Of a DNA stretch of 64,000 nucleotides, positions 42,468 through 50,868 are shown in pieces. Source of the DNA: Lysinibacillus sp. FSL M8-0337 (GTDB lineage Bacteria > Bacillota > Bacilli > Bacillales_A > Planococcaceae); contig NZ_CP151996.1 of the NCBI RefSeq assembly GCF_038593855.1, positions 1,922,001 to 1,986,000 on the forward strand, written 5' to 3'. The position numbers and the translations under genes were made by a program. The number at the start of each line of letters is the position of its first letter. The first letter of the stretch is position 1. The notes under the pieces are model-generated. The model ran no database searches. It worked only from the letters and a program-made list of their open reading frames with translations, and was not told the origin of the DNA.

Positions 42468-43869
42468 AATGTTGTTTGGAACGTAGCAACGGCCATGCTT
42501 GTGATAATAATTGAACGCCTTGTTTGATATCCTCGATTGACAACATACTAAATCCTAGCTGTAATATTGGTTCAGTGTTTGTCTGTTGCAGATAATACGG
42601 GCTAGTTGGGTACACTTTTACACCGCAATGCTCAGCAGCTTGGAGTAGCTGTTCTTCGGTTTGTTGTACATGCAACTTAATCAATACATAAAGACCTGAA
42701 TGCTCCCCTAATATCGTCATATTGTGCCCGAAGTGCTTTTTAAGTTCTTCTACAAGACAGTTCATTTTATGTTTATAAATAACACGCATTCTTTTAATAT
42801 GACGTGTCCACTCACCTTTTTCCATAAATGCCGCCATCGTTAATTGATGGAGAGAAGAGGCATTATGTTCAAAATGATCAAATTGTTCTTTGTAACGAAG
42901 GATAAGTGACTTAGGCAGTACCATATAGCTTAATCGAATACCTGGTAAAAAAGATTTTGAAAAAGTTCCCATATAAATAACGCGCGAATGGTCGATAGAG
43001 GCAAGTGCCGGAAATGGTTGCTGCGTATAACGAAATTCACTGTCATAATCGTCTTCGATAATGTAACCACGTACTCTCTTTGCCCATTGAATCATCAATT
43101 GGCGTTGTTGAATAGACATCGAAACACCGTAAGGAAAATGGTGGGAGGGCGTCACATACAAAAGCCGGGATTGCATTTGCGTTAATAGCTGAAGTTCAGC
43201 GCCATGCGCCAAAACAGGTAGTGCTTCCAGTTCAAAACCATTTAATGTAAATGATTGACGTGCGCCGACATAACCTGGGTTTTCAACAATTACACTTGCA
43301 AAATCCTGCTTCAAAATAAAACCAAGATACAATAACAGTTGCTGTGTACTGCTACCAACAATAATATCGTCCGCCTCACATTTCACCCCACGTGCTTGGA
43401 GTAAGTAGTGAACAAGCTGCTCTCTTAATAAAGGCTCACCAAAAGGATCGCCATACACAAAACTATCTGCTAACTGGAGTGCTCGATTGGCAAATTGTCG
43501 CCAAGTTTTTAGCGGAAAATGGGATTGATCAACAGCACCAGCCCGAAAATCAATTTTTATAGCTGGCAACACCTGCTGTATTTTTTCTGTCCTTCTTGTT
43601 TGTTCCTCTTCCTGTAAAAACACTTGTTCCAATACATTAACGAAATAGCCTTTACGACCTTCACCACGTATGTAGCCTTCCGCTACCAACTGCTCATAAG
43701 CAGTCAATGTTGTATTACGACTGACCTGTAACGTCTGTGCCAATCGTCGAATAGAAGGAAGGCAATCATTCGACTGTAAGATTCCTTGCTCAATTAAAGT
43801 CTTTAATTGCTGATAAATCTGCTTATACTTCGCCTCATTATTGCGTATAGGAAAAATAAAATCGTCCAT
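42466..43869 (-). CDS. MocR/PdxR-family regulator (GntR DNA-binding plus aminotransferase-like domain)
   Basis: The 467-residue protein has a GntR winged helix at 5-75 ('LPSIRRLAQTLQVSRNTTLT', 'AYEQLVAEGYIRGEGRKGYF') and a fold-type I aminotransferase-like domain with the PLP lysine in 'YMGTFSKSFLPGIRLSYMV' and 'VIVENPGYVGAR'. PdxR-type members activate PLP synthesis, others control GABA use or transport. No pdxST neighbours exist here, so the target is open. ATG 43869 follows GGAGG by seven bases. Confidence 0.9.
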   Translation of the reverse strand: MDDFIFPIRNNEAKYKQIYQQLKTLIEQGILQSNDCLPSIRRLAQTLQVSRNTTLTAYEQLVAEGYIRGEGRKGYFVNVLEQVFLQEEEQTRRTEKIQQVLPAIKIDFRAGAVDQSHFPLKTWRQFANRALQLADSFVYGDPFGEPLLREQLVHYLLQARGVKCEADDIIVGSSTQQLLLYLGFILKQDFASVIVENPGYVGARQSFTLNGFELEALPVLAHGAELQLLTQMQSRLLYVTPSHHFPYGVSMSIQQRQLMIQWAKRVRGYIIEDDYDSEFRYTQQPFPALASIDHSRVIYMGTFSKSFLPGIRLSYMVLPKSLILRYKEQFDHFEHNASSLHQLTMAAFMEKGEWTRHIKRMRVIYKHKMNCLVEELKKHFGHNMTILGEHSGLYVLIKLHVQQTEEQLLQAAEHCGVKVYPTSPYYLQQTNTEPILQLGFSMLSIEDIKQGVQLLSQAWPLLRSKQH

Positions 43870-44177
43870 ATCAAAACCTCCATGACATCTAAAAAAATAC
43901 AAAAACCTCACTTTTAAGATGTCAATTACTTATTTATTAGCGTACAGCAATCTTTGTAGAAAGGGAATGCCAATATGCATTTGATATATACTAGTTTGTA
44001 ATTTTAAATAATGGTAAAATAATGAAAAAGTACAGTGGGAATAAATGGTGTATTTTGAAGCGTTGGAATACGCAGGTCAGTATTTCGTAGCGTCGATGAT
44101 ATCAGCAATCTACCAGCATCAAAACAAAAAAAGATTATGTCTATGGTGCTAATAGCAGATGGAAGGGAGGATTTTAA
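43870..44177. other. Gap at the start of the accessory region
   Basis: These 308 bp hold the MocR promoter region and, near 44090-44170, an unexplained open stretch reading 'SVDDISNLPASKQKKIMSMV' then 'LIADGREDF', which looks like the tail of a lost protein. No start or family can be given. Confidence 0.35.
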
Positions 44178-44699
44178 TTGTTTGCTCAATGTATTCCTTT
44201 TAATGATAATGTGAGGGGTAGAATAGGTGGTAATCCTCCCAAATTGATTGAAGAACAAAAACCTGATGATTACAGGTTTTATGCAACTCTAATTCATCCA
44301 GAAAAGGAGGATGTTATGCTTTCAATTATTATTCATAACGATTTTGATACTTTATTGGAAAAAAACATATATCCTTCAATTGAAGTAAAGGTTATAGAGC
44401 ATAACTACTCCGAAATTGGAAGCAATACAGATAAGCGTATTTTAGATTTAGGTATGAACTCCATAAGCGATTATTTGCAAAAACAAGCGAATAATTTTTT
44501 GTTTATTAAAGTTTTAGGAGAACCACGTCTTATTCAACCGAAAAGTTATTATTATAAAGAGTTGAAAAATAATAATTATTCCTTTTTTCTACAAATAGAC
44601 GAAGAAGGCTATAGTGATAATATGGATTATGTGTTTATGTACGGTGCATTATATCTATATAAGCATAATGAAACAGGAGAGGTTATTGCTGGTTTCTAG
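44178..44699 (+). CDS. Hypothetical protein, immunity-like
   Basis: The 173-residue protein starts at TTG behind GGAAGGGAGG. It has 'RIGGNPPKLIEE' near the N-terminus, which recalls DUF1963-type proteins, and ends 'YVFMYGALYLYKHNETGEVI', a beta-rich tail seen in small immunity-like proteins. No firm family is recognised. It is the first of a run of small, acidic, AT-rich genes without obvious partners, suggesting a role as an orphan immunity protein; this is inference. Confidence 0.55.
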   Translation: MFAQCIPFNDNVRGRIGGNPPKLIEEQKPDDYRFYATLIHPEKEDVMLSIIIHNDFDTLLEKNIYPSIEVKVIEHNYSEIGSNTDKRILDLGMNSISDYLQKQANNFLFIKVLGEPRLIQPKSYYYKELKNNNYSFFLQIDEEGYSDNMDYVFMYGALYLYKHNETGEVIAGF

Positions 44700-44814
44700 C
44701 AATGCTCTTGAACAACCATGCTATTAACGTGTAAAATGCGCACCTGCTGGAACTTTATTCAAATCCGTTTGTGCATGACTTACTTACTTGATAATGCTGG
44801 AGGAGAGAAGTGTC

Positions 44815-45243
44815 GTGGAAAATAGCAATGGGCTTCATGATTTTGTTAACTATTTAGATGATGAAGATGTGTATTCTTCTTTAGAAAAATATTGGATGGA
44901 TATGTTTTTTATGTGGTTGCATCAAGAGAATATTGAGGGAAGTGATTGGATATGTCCTTATTACAACACTACCTTCAGTAATGGAAAAAAAATGATGGAT
45001 GGAAATCCGATATTTTCGGCAAAATCAAAAAAAGAGAATAAAATAATAAAAATTATCCAAGAAAGCTCTAATAATGATGATGTATTTTCTTATTGGATTA
45101 ATGAAAATAGCAGCCCGAACGAGTTAGTAATAGTTTGTACATTGAACAATAATAACAATGAAAAGATAAAAAAAGTAATAATAAATTGGATTAAAGAAAT
45201 ATTTAAAGATACAAAACAGAAGTATTTAGAAGAAACAAACTAG
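44815..45243 (+). CDS. Hypothetical small protein in the immunity-like cluster
   Basis: The 142-residue protein has aromatic-rich stretches ('EKYWMDMFFMWLHQENIEGS', 'DWICPYYNTTFSNGKKMMDG') and an Asn/Lys-rich C-terminal half with 'IINWIKEIFKDTKQKYLEE'. GTG 44815 is nine bases after GGAGGAG. I do not recognise a family. Low-GC codon use and placement before an SMI1/KNR4 gene suggest the same origin as its neighbours. Confidence 0.5.
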   Translation: MENSNGLHDFVNYLDDEDVYSSLEKYWMDMFFMWLHQENIEGSDWICPYYNTTFSNGKKMMDGNPIFSAKSKKENKIIKIIQESSNNDDVFSYWINENSSPNELVIVCTLNNNNNEKIKKVIINWIKEIFKDTKQKYLEETN

Positions 45244-45286
45244 ATTCTATTTTTCCGATAAATAGAATTTTGGAGGTAAATAAAAT

Positions 45287-45736
45287 ATGAAAGATATGAA
45301 TGAATTACAAAATAAATACCAGGCTTTATATGATTTTGATGGAGTTACTAAAGAGTCTTTAGATAAAATTGAACATGAACTCCAAATAAAGCTACCCAAT
45401 GATTTTCGTGAAATATCTGGCTTTTACAGTGGAGGTATTGTTGGTGGAATAGATATCCATTCTTTTCAATTTTCTGAGCCAACTAATTTTATACGCGAAA
45501 CTATAAGAATAAGAGAAGCTGTTGGTTTACCGAATAGATTCGTTGTTATTGCTGAACAAGCTGAAAGTATTATTGTTATGGATACTGAAAAAACACCATC
45601 AATCATTTGGCTAGATTCTGTAGAAATAAATAAATTAGAACAGCAAGACTTTATTTCCAAGCCAGATGTATGGGAAGATTTTTCTGACTTTTTTCATCAG
45701 ATACTAGAAGATGAGGAAGAAGAACGTATATATTAA
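45287..45736 (+). CDS. SMI1/KNR4 (SUKH) family immunity protein
   Basis: The 149-residue protein fits the SUKH superfamily: 'VTKESLDKIEHELQIKLPND' then 'FREISGFYSGGIVGGIDIHS', the classic 'lP.dfr.f....nGg' entry, and the inner 'FVVIAEQAESIIVMDTEKTP'. It ends with 'VWEDFSDFFHQILEDEEEE'. SUKH proteins commonly neutralise nuclease toxins of polymorphic toxin systems. No toxin gene is adjacent. TGGAGGT precedes the ATG. Confidence 0.82.
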   Translation: MKDMNELQNKYQALYDFDGVTKESLDKIEHELQIKLPNDFREISGFYSGGIVGGIDIHSFQFSEPTNFIRETIRIREAVGLPNRFVVIAEQAESIIVMDTEKTPSIIWLDSVEINKLEQQDFISKPDVWEDFSDFFHQILEDEEEERIY

Positions 45737-46069
45737 GGTGAAATAAAAATGGGGGGTAGAACTTCTGGCAAAAAATACAGGTTGTGCAGAAGACTTAGAG
45801 ATTGCTGAAGATATTCATGACAGTCTTTTTTATAATATGAAAATACTAAGTTAGGAAAATATGGACGATTTTTATGAGTTAATATTTATGCAAAGATGGG
45901 ATTAAAATATGCATCGCAATATCGCAATATTAATAAGATGGTTCGTGTTTACGGAATACTTTTTATACATAGGGAGGGTCAGAAGATTAAAATCTTCCCA
46001 TCTTCCTGATAATTAAGAGATGATATGTGTCTAGCGATGTTTTTCACAACAATGATGTGAGGTAACTAC
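45737..46069. other. Decayed DNA between immunity-like genes
   Basis: Short frames such as 'LLAKNTGCAEDLEIAEDIHD' followed by 'SLFYNMKILS' (45760-45853) and 'MDDFYELIFMQRWD' (45861-45905) read as gene fragments with no intact start-to-stop product. I take the stretch as remnants of earlier cassettes. Confidence 0.4.
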
Positions 46070-46454
46070 ATGAAAAAAAATCAAAACAATTAAGCTACTG
46101 TTTTTGCCTTTGTTAGTGGCATTTGTTACTACCTTGGTTAGTCAAGTTGTCGCGGGCAATTCCAAATTAGAATTACTCCACTTTACGATGTATGAAAATC
46201 TCATGCTATTTGTTTTGATTTTTTTAGGTATTTATCTATTTACGCTAATCATTACAGTGCCTATCAATCTTTATTTATTGAGTAAAATCAACAATAAAAT
46301 ACGGTACTTTATTTTATTCAATATCATAGGTGTGGCGATAGTAGGGTGTATTAACCTTTGGGTGTTGAAAATTGAAGGATTAACTTCTATGTTTTTGATT
46401 TTTCCACTGTTTGCAATTTTCTCATTGCTTATAGAATTTAAGTTAAAAAAGTGA
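46070..46454 (+). pseudogene. Three-helix membrane protein with frameshift in an A8 tract
   Basis: ATG at 46070 is followed by eight A (46073-46080) and then meets a stop after seven codons. If the tract had seven A, the frame would read 'MKKIKTIKLLFLPLLVAFVT' and continue for about 128 residues through three more hydrophobic helices to 46454. The downstream part is intact from TTG 46104. This may be a pseudogene, a phase-variable or slippage-rescued gene, or an assembly error. Confidence 0.6.
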
Positions 46455-46527
46455 TAAAACATTACGTTTTGAACTTTAGGCTTGTTCAACAGCTTTGATT
46501 TATTTATTTTGAAAATATAATGAGGGA

Positions 46528-47054
46528 ATGGGATACGAATGGAATAAAATCTTTTTTCAAAAACAAGAAATGCCAAAAGATTTATGGTTAATTACTAATA
46601 AAAAATTAAGTTTGACTATTATGAGGGTTTTAATGGTCATATTTTGAGTAGTGATTTTTTTACTTTGATGAATCAAGTAAATACTTTACAAAAGTATGTT
46701 ACATAAAATCTACAAGTTGTTAATTCAAAGGGAAAATCTAAAGTAAAGAAACCCTATTATTTTATTAAGTACTATAATAGGGAAGATTTCGTTGATTACG
46801 AGAAGTCGGAATATACAAAAAGAAGTGTTCCAGAAAATAAAGTTGTTGACTTACATTATATTGTTGAAAAATATCAGAAAATTGTTCTACAAGAAAATGA
46901 CAGAGACGTGTTTTGCTTGAATGACTTAAAATTAGCAAGATATCTATTTTGTTCAGAAAGGTTTAAGCAACTTTGTGAAGAAAAGCAAATGAAAGGAATT
47001 TAATTTATAGAATTGGCAGATGTACCTCAATATTTTTCTTTCTATAATCGATAA
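46528..47054 (+). pseudogene. Degraded immunity protein gene (Imm11/DUF1629-like)
   Basis: The first frame reads 'MGYEWNKIFFQKQEMPKDLW' and shifts near the AAAAAATTAAG at 46605. It continues as 'FDYYEGFNGHILSSDFFTLM', with in-frame TAA stops before 'NLQVVNSKGKSKVKKPYYFI' and after 'SERFKQLCEEKQMKGI', ending 'FIELADVPQYFSFYNR'. The 'LARYLFCSERFKQ...KGI.FIEL' tail recalls Imm11/DUF1629 immunity proteins. At least one frameshift and two stops make it non-functional. Confidence 0.65.
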
Positions 47055-47124
47055 TCAAGTTCCTTAGTAATCAAAAACTTACAATAATAAAAAAGACTAG
47101 GTCATTGTTATTTGGAGGAAATAA

Positions 47125-47793
47125 ATGATTTTAAATTTTAAGTCTACACCCTTAATCACTAAAACAACAAGAAACATTGATGCGCCTGAAATCAATACTT
47201 ATTTTCAAACTAATATACCTTCGAGACTAATTGAATTTTGGAAATCTTATAATGAAGTTTCTTTTGAAAACGGAATCAATATTTATGGTTTTGACATCGC
47301 AATCGAAAGAAACGGGTTGTATGAAGTAAGTACTTACGCACCGGAATATATTTTGATAGGAGATGATGGAGGAGGGCAAGGATTGTTTTTAAAAAAGAAT
47401 AGCGACCTTAACGTGTTCTATCAAGATTTCGGTGCATTGTCGTTGCCTTTTTATACTTTAGATACCGATTTATTTAGATGGCTAGAAAATGATCCTTTAA
47501 TAGAAGATGATTTTACTTTAGATGAACCTGATTTGATAGATAAGGTAAAAGTTTATGTAGTCAGAAAACCAAATGAAGCAAATAAATTTATAATGGAAAT
47601 AAGAAAATTTTTTAATTTGAAACTTTCTATTAACGCTATAAGAGAAAAACTGAATAGTTTACCTTTTTTGGTTATCCAAGATATCACAATTATGAAGTAT
47701 GGCAAAACAATTGAGATTTTAAATCAAAAATACAATTGTATAGAGGTTCGTAATTCAAAGAATGTTATTATAATTAGCCCAGAGAAAAATTAG
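47125..47793 (+). CDS. SUKH/SMI1-KNR4-type protein with C-terminal L7/L12-like extension
   Basis: The 222-residue protein has a SUKH-type first part: 'IPSRLIEFWKSYNEVSFENG', 'APEYILIGDDGGGQGLFLKK' and 'SLPFYTLDTDLFRWLENDP'. From about residue 150 a second small domain ('EANKFIMEIRKFFNLKLSIN', 'AIREKLNSLPFLV') resembles the ribosomal L7/L12 C-terminal fold. Fusions of this kind occur among immunity proteins. TTGGAGGA precedes the ATG. No toxin lies next to it. Confidence 0.7.
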   Translation: MILNFKSTPLITKTTRNIDAPEINTYFQTNIPSRLIEFWKSYNEVSFENGINIYGFDIAIERNGLYEVSTYAPEYILIGDDGGGQGLFLKKNSDLNVFYQDFGALSLPFYTLDTDLFRWLENDPLIEDDFTLDEPDLIDKVKVYVVRKPNEANKFIMEIRKFFNLKLSINAIREKLNSLPFLVIQDITIMKYGKTIEILNQKYNCIEVRNSKNVIIISPEKN

Positions 47794-47883
47794 TAAATAT
47801 AGCGCAACTACAAAGAAATAAAAATATCACTGTACAAATAGAGATATTTAAAATTTTATGGTAAAATAAGGATAAATACTTGA

Positions 47884-47938
47884 GGCATATGTAAAGAAAA
47901 CGCTAAAAAACGCTTTCATTACATATGTTTTTTATTTA
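47884..47938 (+). terminator. Terminator after the SUKH-L7/L12 gene
   Basis: CATATGTAAaGAAAACG pairs with CGCTTTCATTACATATG around an A-rich loop, then TTTTTTATTT. Confidence 0.78.
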
Positions 47939-47957
47939 CAAAAAAGGTGTGTTCTTC

Positions 47958-48143
47958 ATGCATATATATCGACTTGGAAATGACCATGATTTGAAAGATT
48001 TAACTTATTTGAATATGGATGATGTTCGGCTTTTTTCAACTTTTGAGGGGCAGAAAATTACTCTAGATTGGACAGAAGAGATTTTACAAATAAATATGTT
48101 AAAAAATGATGTAGAAATACATCAAATAGAAACGAGAGGATAG
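47958..48143 (+). CDS. Short immunity-like protein, probably truncated
   Basis: The 61-residue product reads 'MHIYRLGNDHDLKDLTYLNM' and '...FSTFEGQKITLDWTEEIL'. This resembles the N-terminal portion of Imm11/DUF1629 proteins, but stops far short of their length. ATG 47958 has a weak AAAAAGGTG site. The next gene starts seven bases after its stop, so they are co-transcribed. It may be a leftover of a longer gene. Confidence 0.5.
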   Translation: MHIYRLGNDHDLKDLTYLNMDDVRLFSTFEGQKITLDWTEEILQINMLKNDVEIHQIETRG

Positions 48144-48150
48144 GCTTTTT

Positions 48151-48798
48151 ATGAAACAACTAGAAAAATCAATATTAAAATTTATAGAGGCGTTGAATGA
48201 ATATCCAAAAGAAGAATCCCCCGTTGAAAAAAACGGAGGAGTCCGTTATAGGTCAAAATTGGCAAAACTTGATGTAGATGAAAAAATTTATCTTTCTCCT
48301 GAATTAATATTATTTTATCAACAGTGTGAAATAATTTGTAATATACGTCCTGATGGCCATCACTTAGATTGTACAGATATTGACTTAGGGAATAGCCTCC
48401 TTTTTCTGTATGCCACAGATAAATTGGTTCGTAGACAAGAAGGATTTCGTTGGATTGGAACCGAAAAAAGGGAAAATCCAAATTGGAATCCAAATTGGCT
48501 TGTAGTTGCAGATAAGGATGATGATCCAATTGTAGTTGTCACAAACCAAGAAAATTCACCTGTTTTTGCAAGTTATGAAACGAGTGCCTTATTTCCAATC
48601 GCGGATTCTTTTTCTGTCTTTCTAGATGCTCTTTCGGTGACATTAGAAATAATACATGAAAAATTCAAAGGAGAAATAATGGATGAAGAAACTTTCGAAA
48701 TCTACGATGATTTTGTTGAAATATTAAAGTCTTCTTTGATTAGTATTTTGAAAAAAGAGGAATACGCTGAAAATTTTATTGATTACTTATACGGTTAA
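48151..48798 (+). CDS. SMI1/KNR4 (SUKH) family protein
   Basis: The 215-residue protein carries 'KIYLSPELILFYQQCEIICN', 'GFRWIGTEKRENPNWNPNWL', 'VVADKDDDPIVVVTNQENSP' and 'IADSFSVFLDALSVTLEIIH', which is the SUKH pattern (W..gWlvia....ivvd...pV....e...aeSF..FL). A C-terminal helical extension from about 175 is extra. GAGGATAGG lies eight bases before the ATG. Likely an orphan immunity protein. Confidence 0.75.
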   Translation: MKQLEKSILKFIEALNEYPKEESPVEKNGGVRYRSKLAKLDVDEKIYLSPELILFYQQCEIICNIRPDGHHLDCTDIDLGNSLLFLYATDKLVRRQEGFRWIGTEKRENPNWNPNWLVVADKDDDPIVVVTNQENSPVFASYETSALFPIADSFSVFLDALSVTLEIIHEKFKGEIMDEETFEIYDDFVEILKSSLISILKKEEYAENFIDYLYG

Positions 48799-48953
48799 TA
48801 AATAATTTTTTTCCGTTTTGTAAATGGTAGAGGGATATCTGCCTCTTAAGATGCAATGGTTGTAACATCTTCATGCAAAGCAAAGATAATAGTGGACAGT
48901 AATAGGCTATTTGTAGAACTACTTTGAATAACAAGGCTTTGGAGGGAATCAGA

Positions 48954-49469
48954 ATGGAAGCGATGATGTACATTGAACGATGGTGGGGAGAATATATTGG
49001 TGGAACAGATGATACTTGCACTTTAATTGATTATTTGGTTAACAGAGAATTTGAGATAGAAATCCCCGTAGAGATAGACGTTAAAAATTTGTTGCAAGAC
49101 TTCCAACTGACTAATGTTCGGGAAATAAAAGACTTTCGTCAAACGAAGGACATTTACTTTAGTGACGATAACGGCCATCGTCAGGATATAGGTTGTGCAA
49201 TCAATTTTATAATGGATGTTACGGCTATTATAGTGGAATGTCAAAAAAACGAAAAGGTTCGTCTTGTGGATTTGGATGGAGGTAGCTTGGACAAAAATGC
49301 TGTTATTTCTTTAAAAGTAGAAAAAGAAGAGCTGGCGCTGCTAAGGGGAATAGTAGAGGATTTTGTTCATCACCCTTTACGTTATGATTTGGCTGAGTTT
49401 TGTTCTGAAGATGATATGAGAGAAATTGCAAAACACTGCAAGGAAATTATAGCAGAACTGAACATGTAA
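48954..49469 (+). CDS. Hypothetical protein in the immunity-like cluster
   Basis: The 171-residue protein begins 'MEAMMYIERWWGEYIGGTDD' and has 'IYFSDDNGHRQDIGCAINFI' and a C-terminal 'LAEFCSEDDMREIAKHCKEI'. The opening 'MYIERWWxEYIGGxDD' looks like a conserved family start that I cannot name. GGAGGG lies seven bases before ATG 48954. Small, acidic and near SUKH genes, so probably of the same immunity group. Confidence 0.6.
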   Translation: MEAMMYIERWWGEYIGGTDDTCTLIDYLVNREFEIEIPVEIDVKNLLQDFQLTNVREIKDFRQTKDIYFSDDNGHRQDIGCAINFIMDVTAIIVECQKNEKVRLVDLDGGSLDKNAVISLKVEKEELALLRGIVEDFVHHPLRYDLAEFCSEDDMREIAKHCKEIIAELNM

Positions 49470-49565
49470 ACAGTGATTGAAAAAGCAAAGATAAGAATTT
49501 ATGGAGGGCTGTGAAAATAGTACTGTGTGAACGAGTAAAATTATAATTTCAGGAGTGGTTTTACA

Positions 49566-50102
49566 ATGAGTATTGGCTTGAAAGAGATATGGGATGGGGA
49601 AATCCCAGCAGATGAAATGGCTTTAGCGGAGCTATCTGATAAAATATGGGAAATTGGAGGACTGGACACGATTAAAGAGAAGGTTTCGCCAGAGTTATTT
49701 CAACTTCACATTGCCATCAATACGATTGGCAACTGGCAGTCGGATGGTTGGGACTATATCTTTGCGTATCAGTCTGAACTCGTACCGCATATTTCAGAGG
49801 TTTTGGCGAAATTTGGCTTGCTTCATTTGCAGCATGCTTTTGACGAAGTTTATGCGATTTTTCCAGATTTCATAACATTCGAGGATAATTCACTTTATTG
49901 TGACATGATTAACTTCCTGCACAATATGCGACACAAGGTAAGTGAAGAACGTTTGAATATGTATACACAAGAAGAGCGTCAAGCGATGGTGAAACAATAT
50001 CAGGAAAAGATTCATCAATTGGATAAAATGACGGGGCCTCTATGGGGATATGGCAGCCCAATGGATGGTTGGGCCGTAATCTTTGAGAATTTAAAGGATT
50101 AG
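49566..50102 (+). CDS. DMP19/DUF4375-like protein
   Basis: The 178-residue protein contains 'IAINTIGNWQSDGWDYIFAY', 'LVPHISEVLAKFGLLHLQHA' and 'FDEVYAIFPDF', matching the DUF4375 (DMP19-like) pattern of an Asn/Gly-rich turn before two helices that end in FP. DUF4375 proteins frequently occur among immunity genes. It has good coding character. TCAGGAGTGG precedes the ATG. Confidence 0.7.
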   Translation: MSIGLKEIWDGEIPADEMALAELSDKIWEIGGLDTIKEKVSPELFQLHIAINTIGNWQSDGWDYIFAYQSELVPHISEVLAKFGLLHLQHAFDEVYAIFPDFITFEDNSLYCDMINFLHNMRHKVSEERLNMYTQEERQAMVKQYQEKIHQLDKMTGPLWGYGSPMDGWAVIFENLKD

Positions 50103-50338
50103 AATGGATAAAGCTTTCATAAACTCTAAGAAAGAAAAGTTTTTATATACAGCATTTTTCAAAAGAGCAAAGATTAAAGGATAGATTAATCATGTTATTC
50201 CTGGATTATGGCCTTCGTTTTGGAATACGTACTACATAATTGTGACAAGATATTTATCACTAAATCAGCCTTTTACCTCCTGTATGCCCTAACAGTAAGA
50301 CATTTCTATATAAAATTGACGTTTGACAAAATGCTTGC
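50103..50338. other. Gap with short gene fragments
   Basis: A 26-codon frame from 50104 ('MDKAFINSKKEKFLYTAFFK' and on) and a stretch reading 'VIPGLWPSFWNTYYIIVTRY' lack context and look like decayed coding DNA. TTGACA at about 50322 belongs to the following MarR promoter. Confidence 0.35.
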
Positions 50339-50364
50339 TAATATATTAGATATCTAACATATTA
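50339..50364. promoter_or_regulatory. MarR operator 1 (TTAGATATCTAA core)
   Basis: A 26-bp near-perfect palindrome with the core TTAGATATCTAA (50346-50357) overlaps the likely -10 region of the MarR promoter and ends at the gene start. The same 12-bp core recurs at 50837-50848. Confidence 0.8.
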
Positions 50365-50376
50365 GTGGGTGGTTTT

Positions 50377-50814
50377 TTGTCTTTATACGAACAGGTTAAG
50401 CGCATTAATGAAGCAGAATATACGATAAACCGTTTGATTTATAAACATTATAAGCAATATTTAAATAGCGGTATTACAACGCAACAAGCGGTTGTATTGG
50501 ATATTGTATACTTATCTAAACGTATTACGGTCGGTGAAATTGCGATTGAAATGAATATTAGCTCTAGTGCAGTTAGCCAATTAATAGCGAAGTTGGAAAA
50601 GAATAATTATATTAAGCGAGAAATTAATCTACAAAATAGGCGTGAAGTATTTATAACATTAGCTGAAAATGGCTTTGAGTATTTTTCGAAGCAAGATTAT
50701 GTAGAACAGCAAATTGCTGATAAAATTTATTGCAAACTTTCATCAGATGAGTTAGATGAATTAGAACGGATTGTTGTAAAACTAAAGGAGATTTCGATGA
50801 AGGAGTTATTATAA
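50377..50814 (+). CDS. MarR-family transcriptional regulator
   Basis: The 145-residue protein has the MarR winged helix: 'KRITVGEIAIEMNISSSAVS' then 'QLIAKLEKNNYIKREINLQN' and the wing 'RREVFITLAENGFEYF'. TTG 50377 is my preferred start; GTG 50365 is in frame and also possible, as the ribosome-like GGGTGG lies between. Identical 12-bp palindromes stand before this gene and before the serine hydrolase gene, so it likely represses both. Inducer unknown. Confidence 0.85.
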   Translation: MSLYEQVKRINEAEYTINRLIYKHYKQYLNSGITTQQAVVLDIVYLSKRITVGEIAIEMNISSSAVSQLIAKLEKNNYIKREINLQNRREVFITLAENGFEYFSKQDYVEQQIADKIYCKLSSDELDELERIVVKLKEISMKELL

Positions 50815-50836
50815 AACTTTCTTCATACCTAATGTG

Positions 50837-50848
50837 TTAGATATCTAA
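50837..50848. promoter_or_regulatory. MarR operator 2 upstream of the serine hydrolase
   Basis: TTAGATATCTAA, identical to the core at 50346-50357, lies 20 bp before the GTG start of the serine hydrolase. Confidence 0.75.
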
Positions 50849-50868
50849 TTTATTTAGGAGGTTAACAA

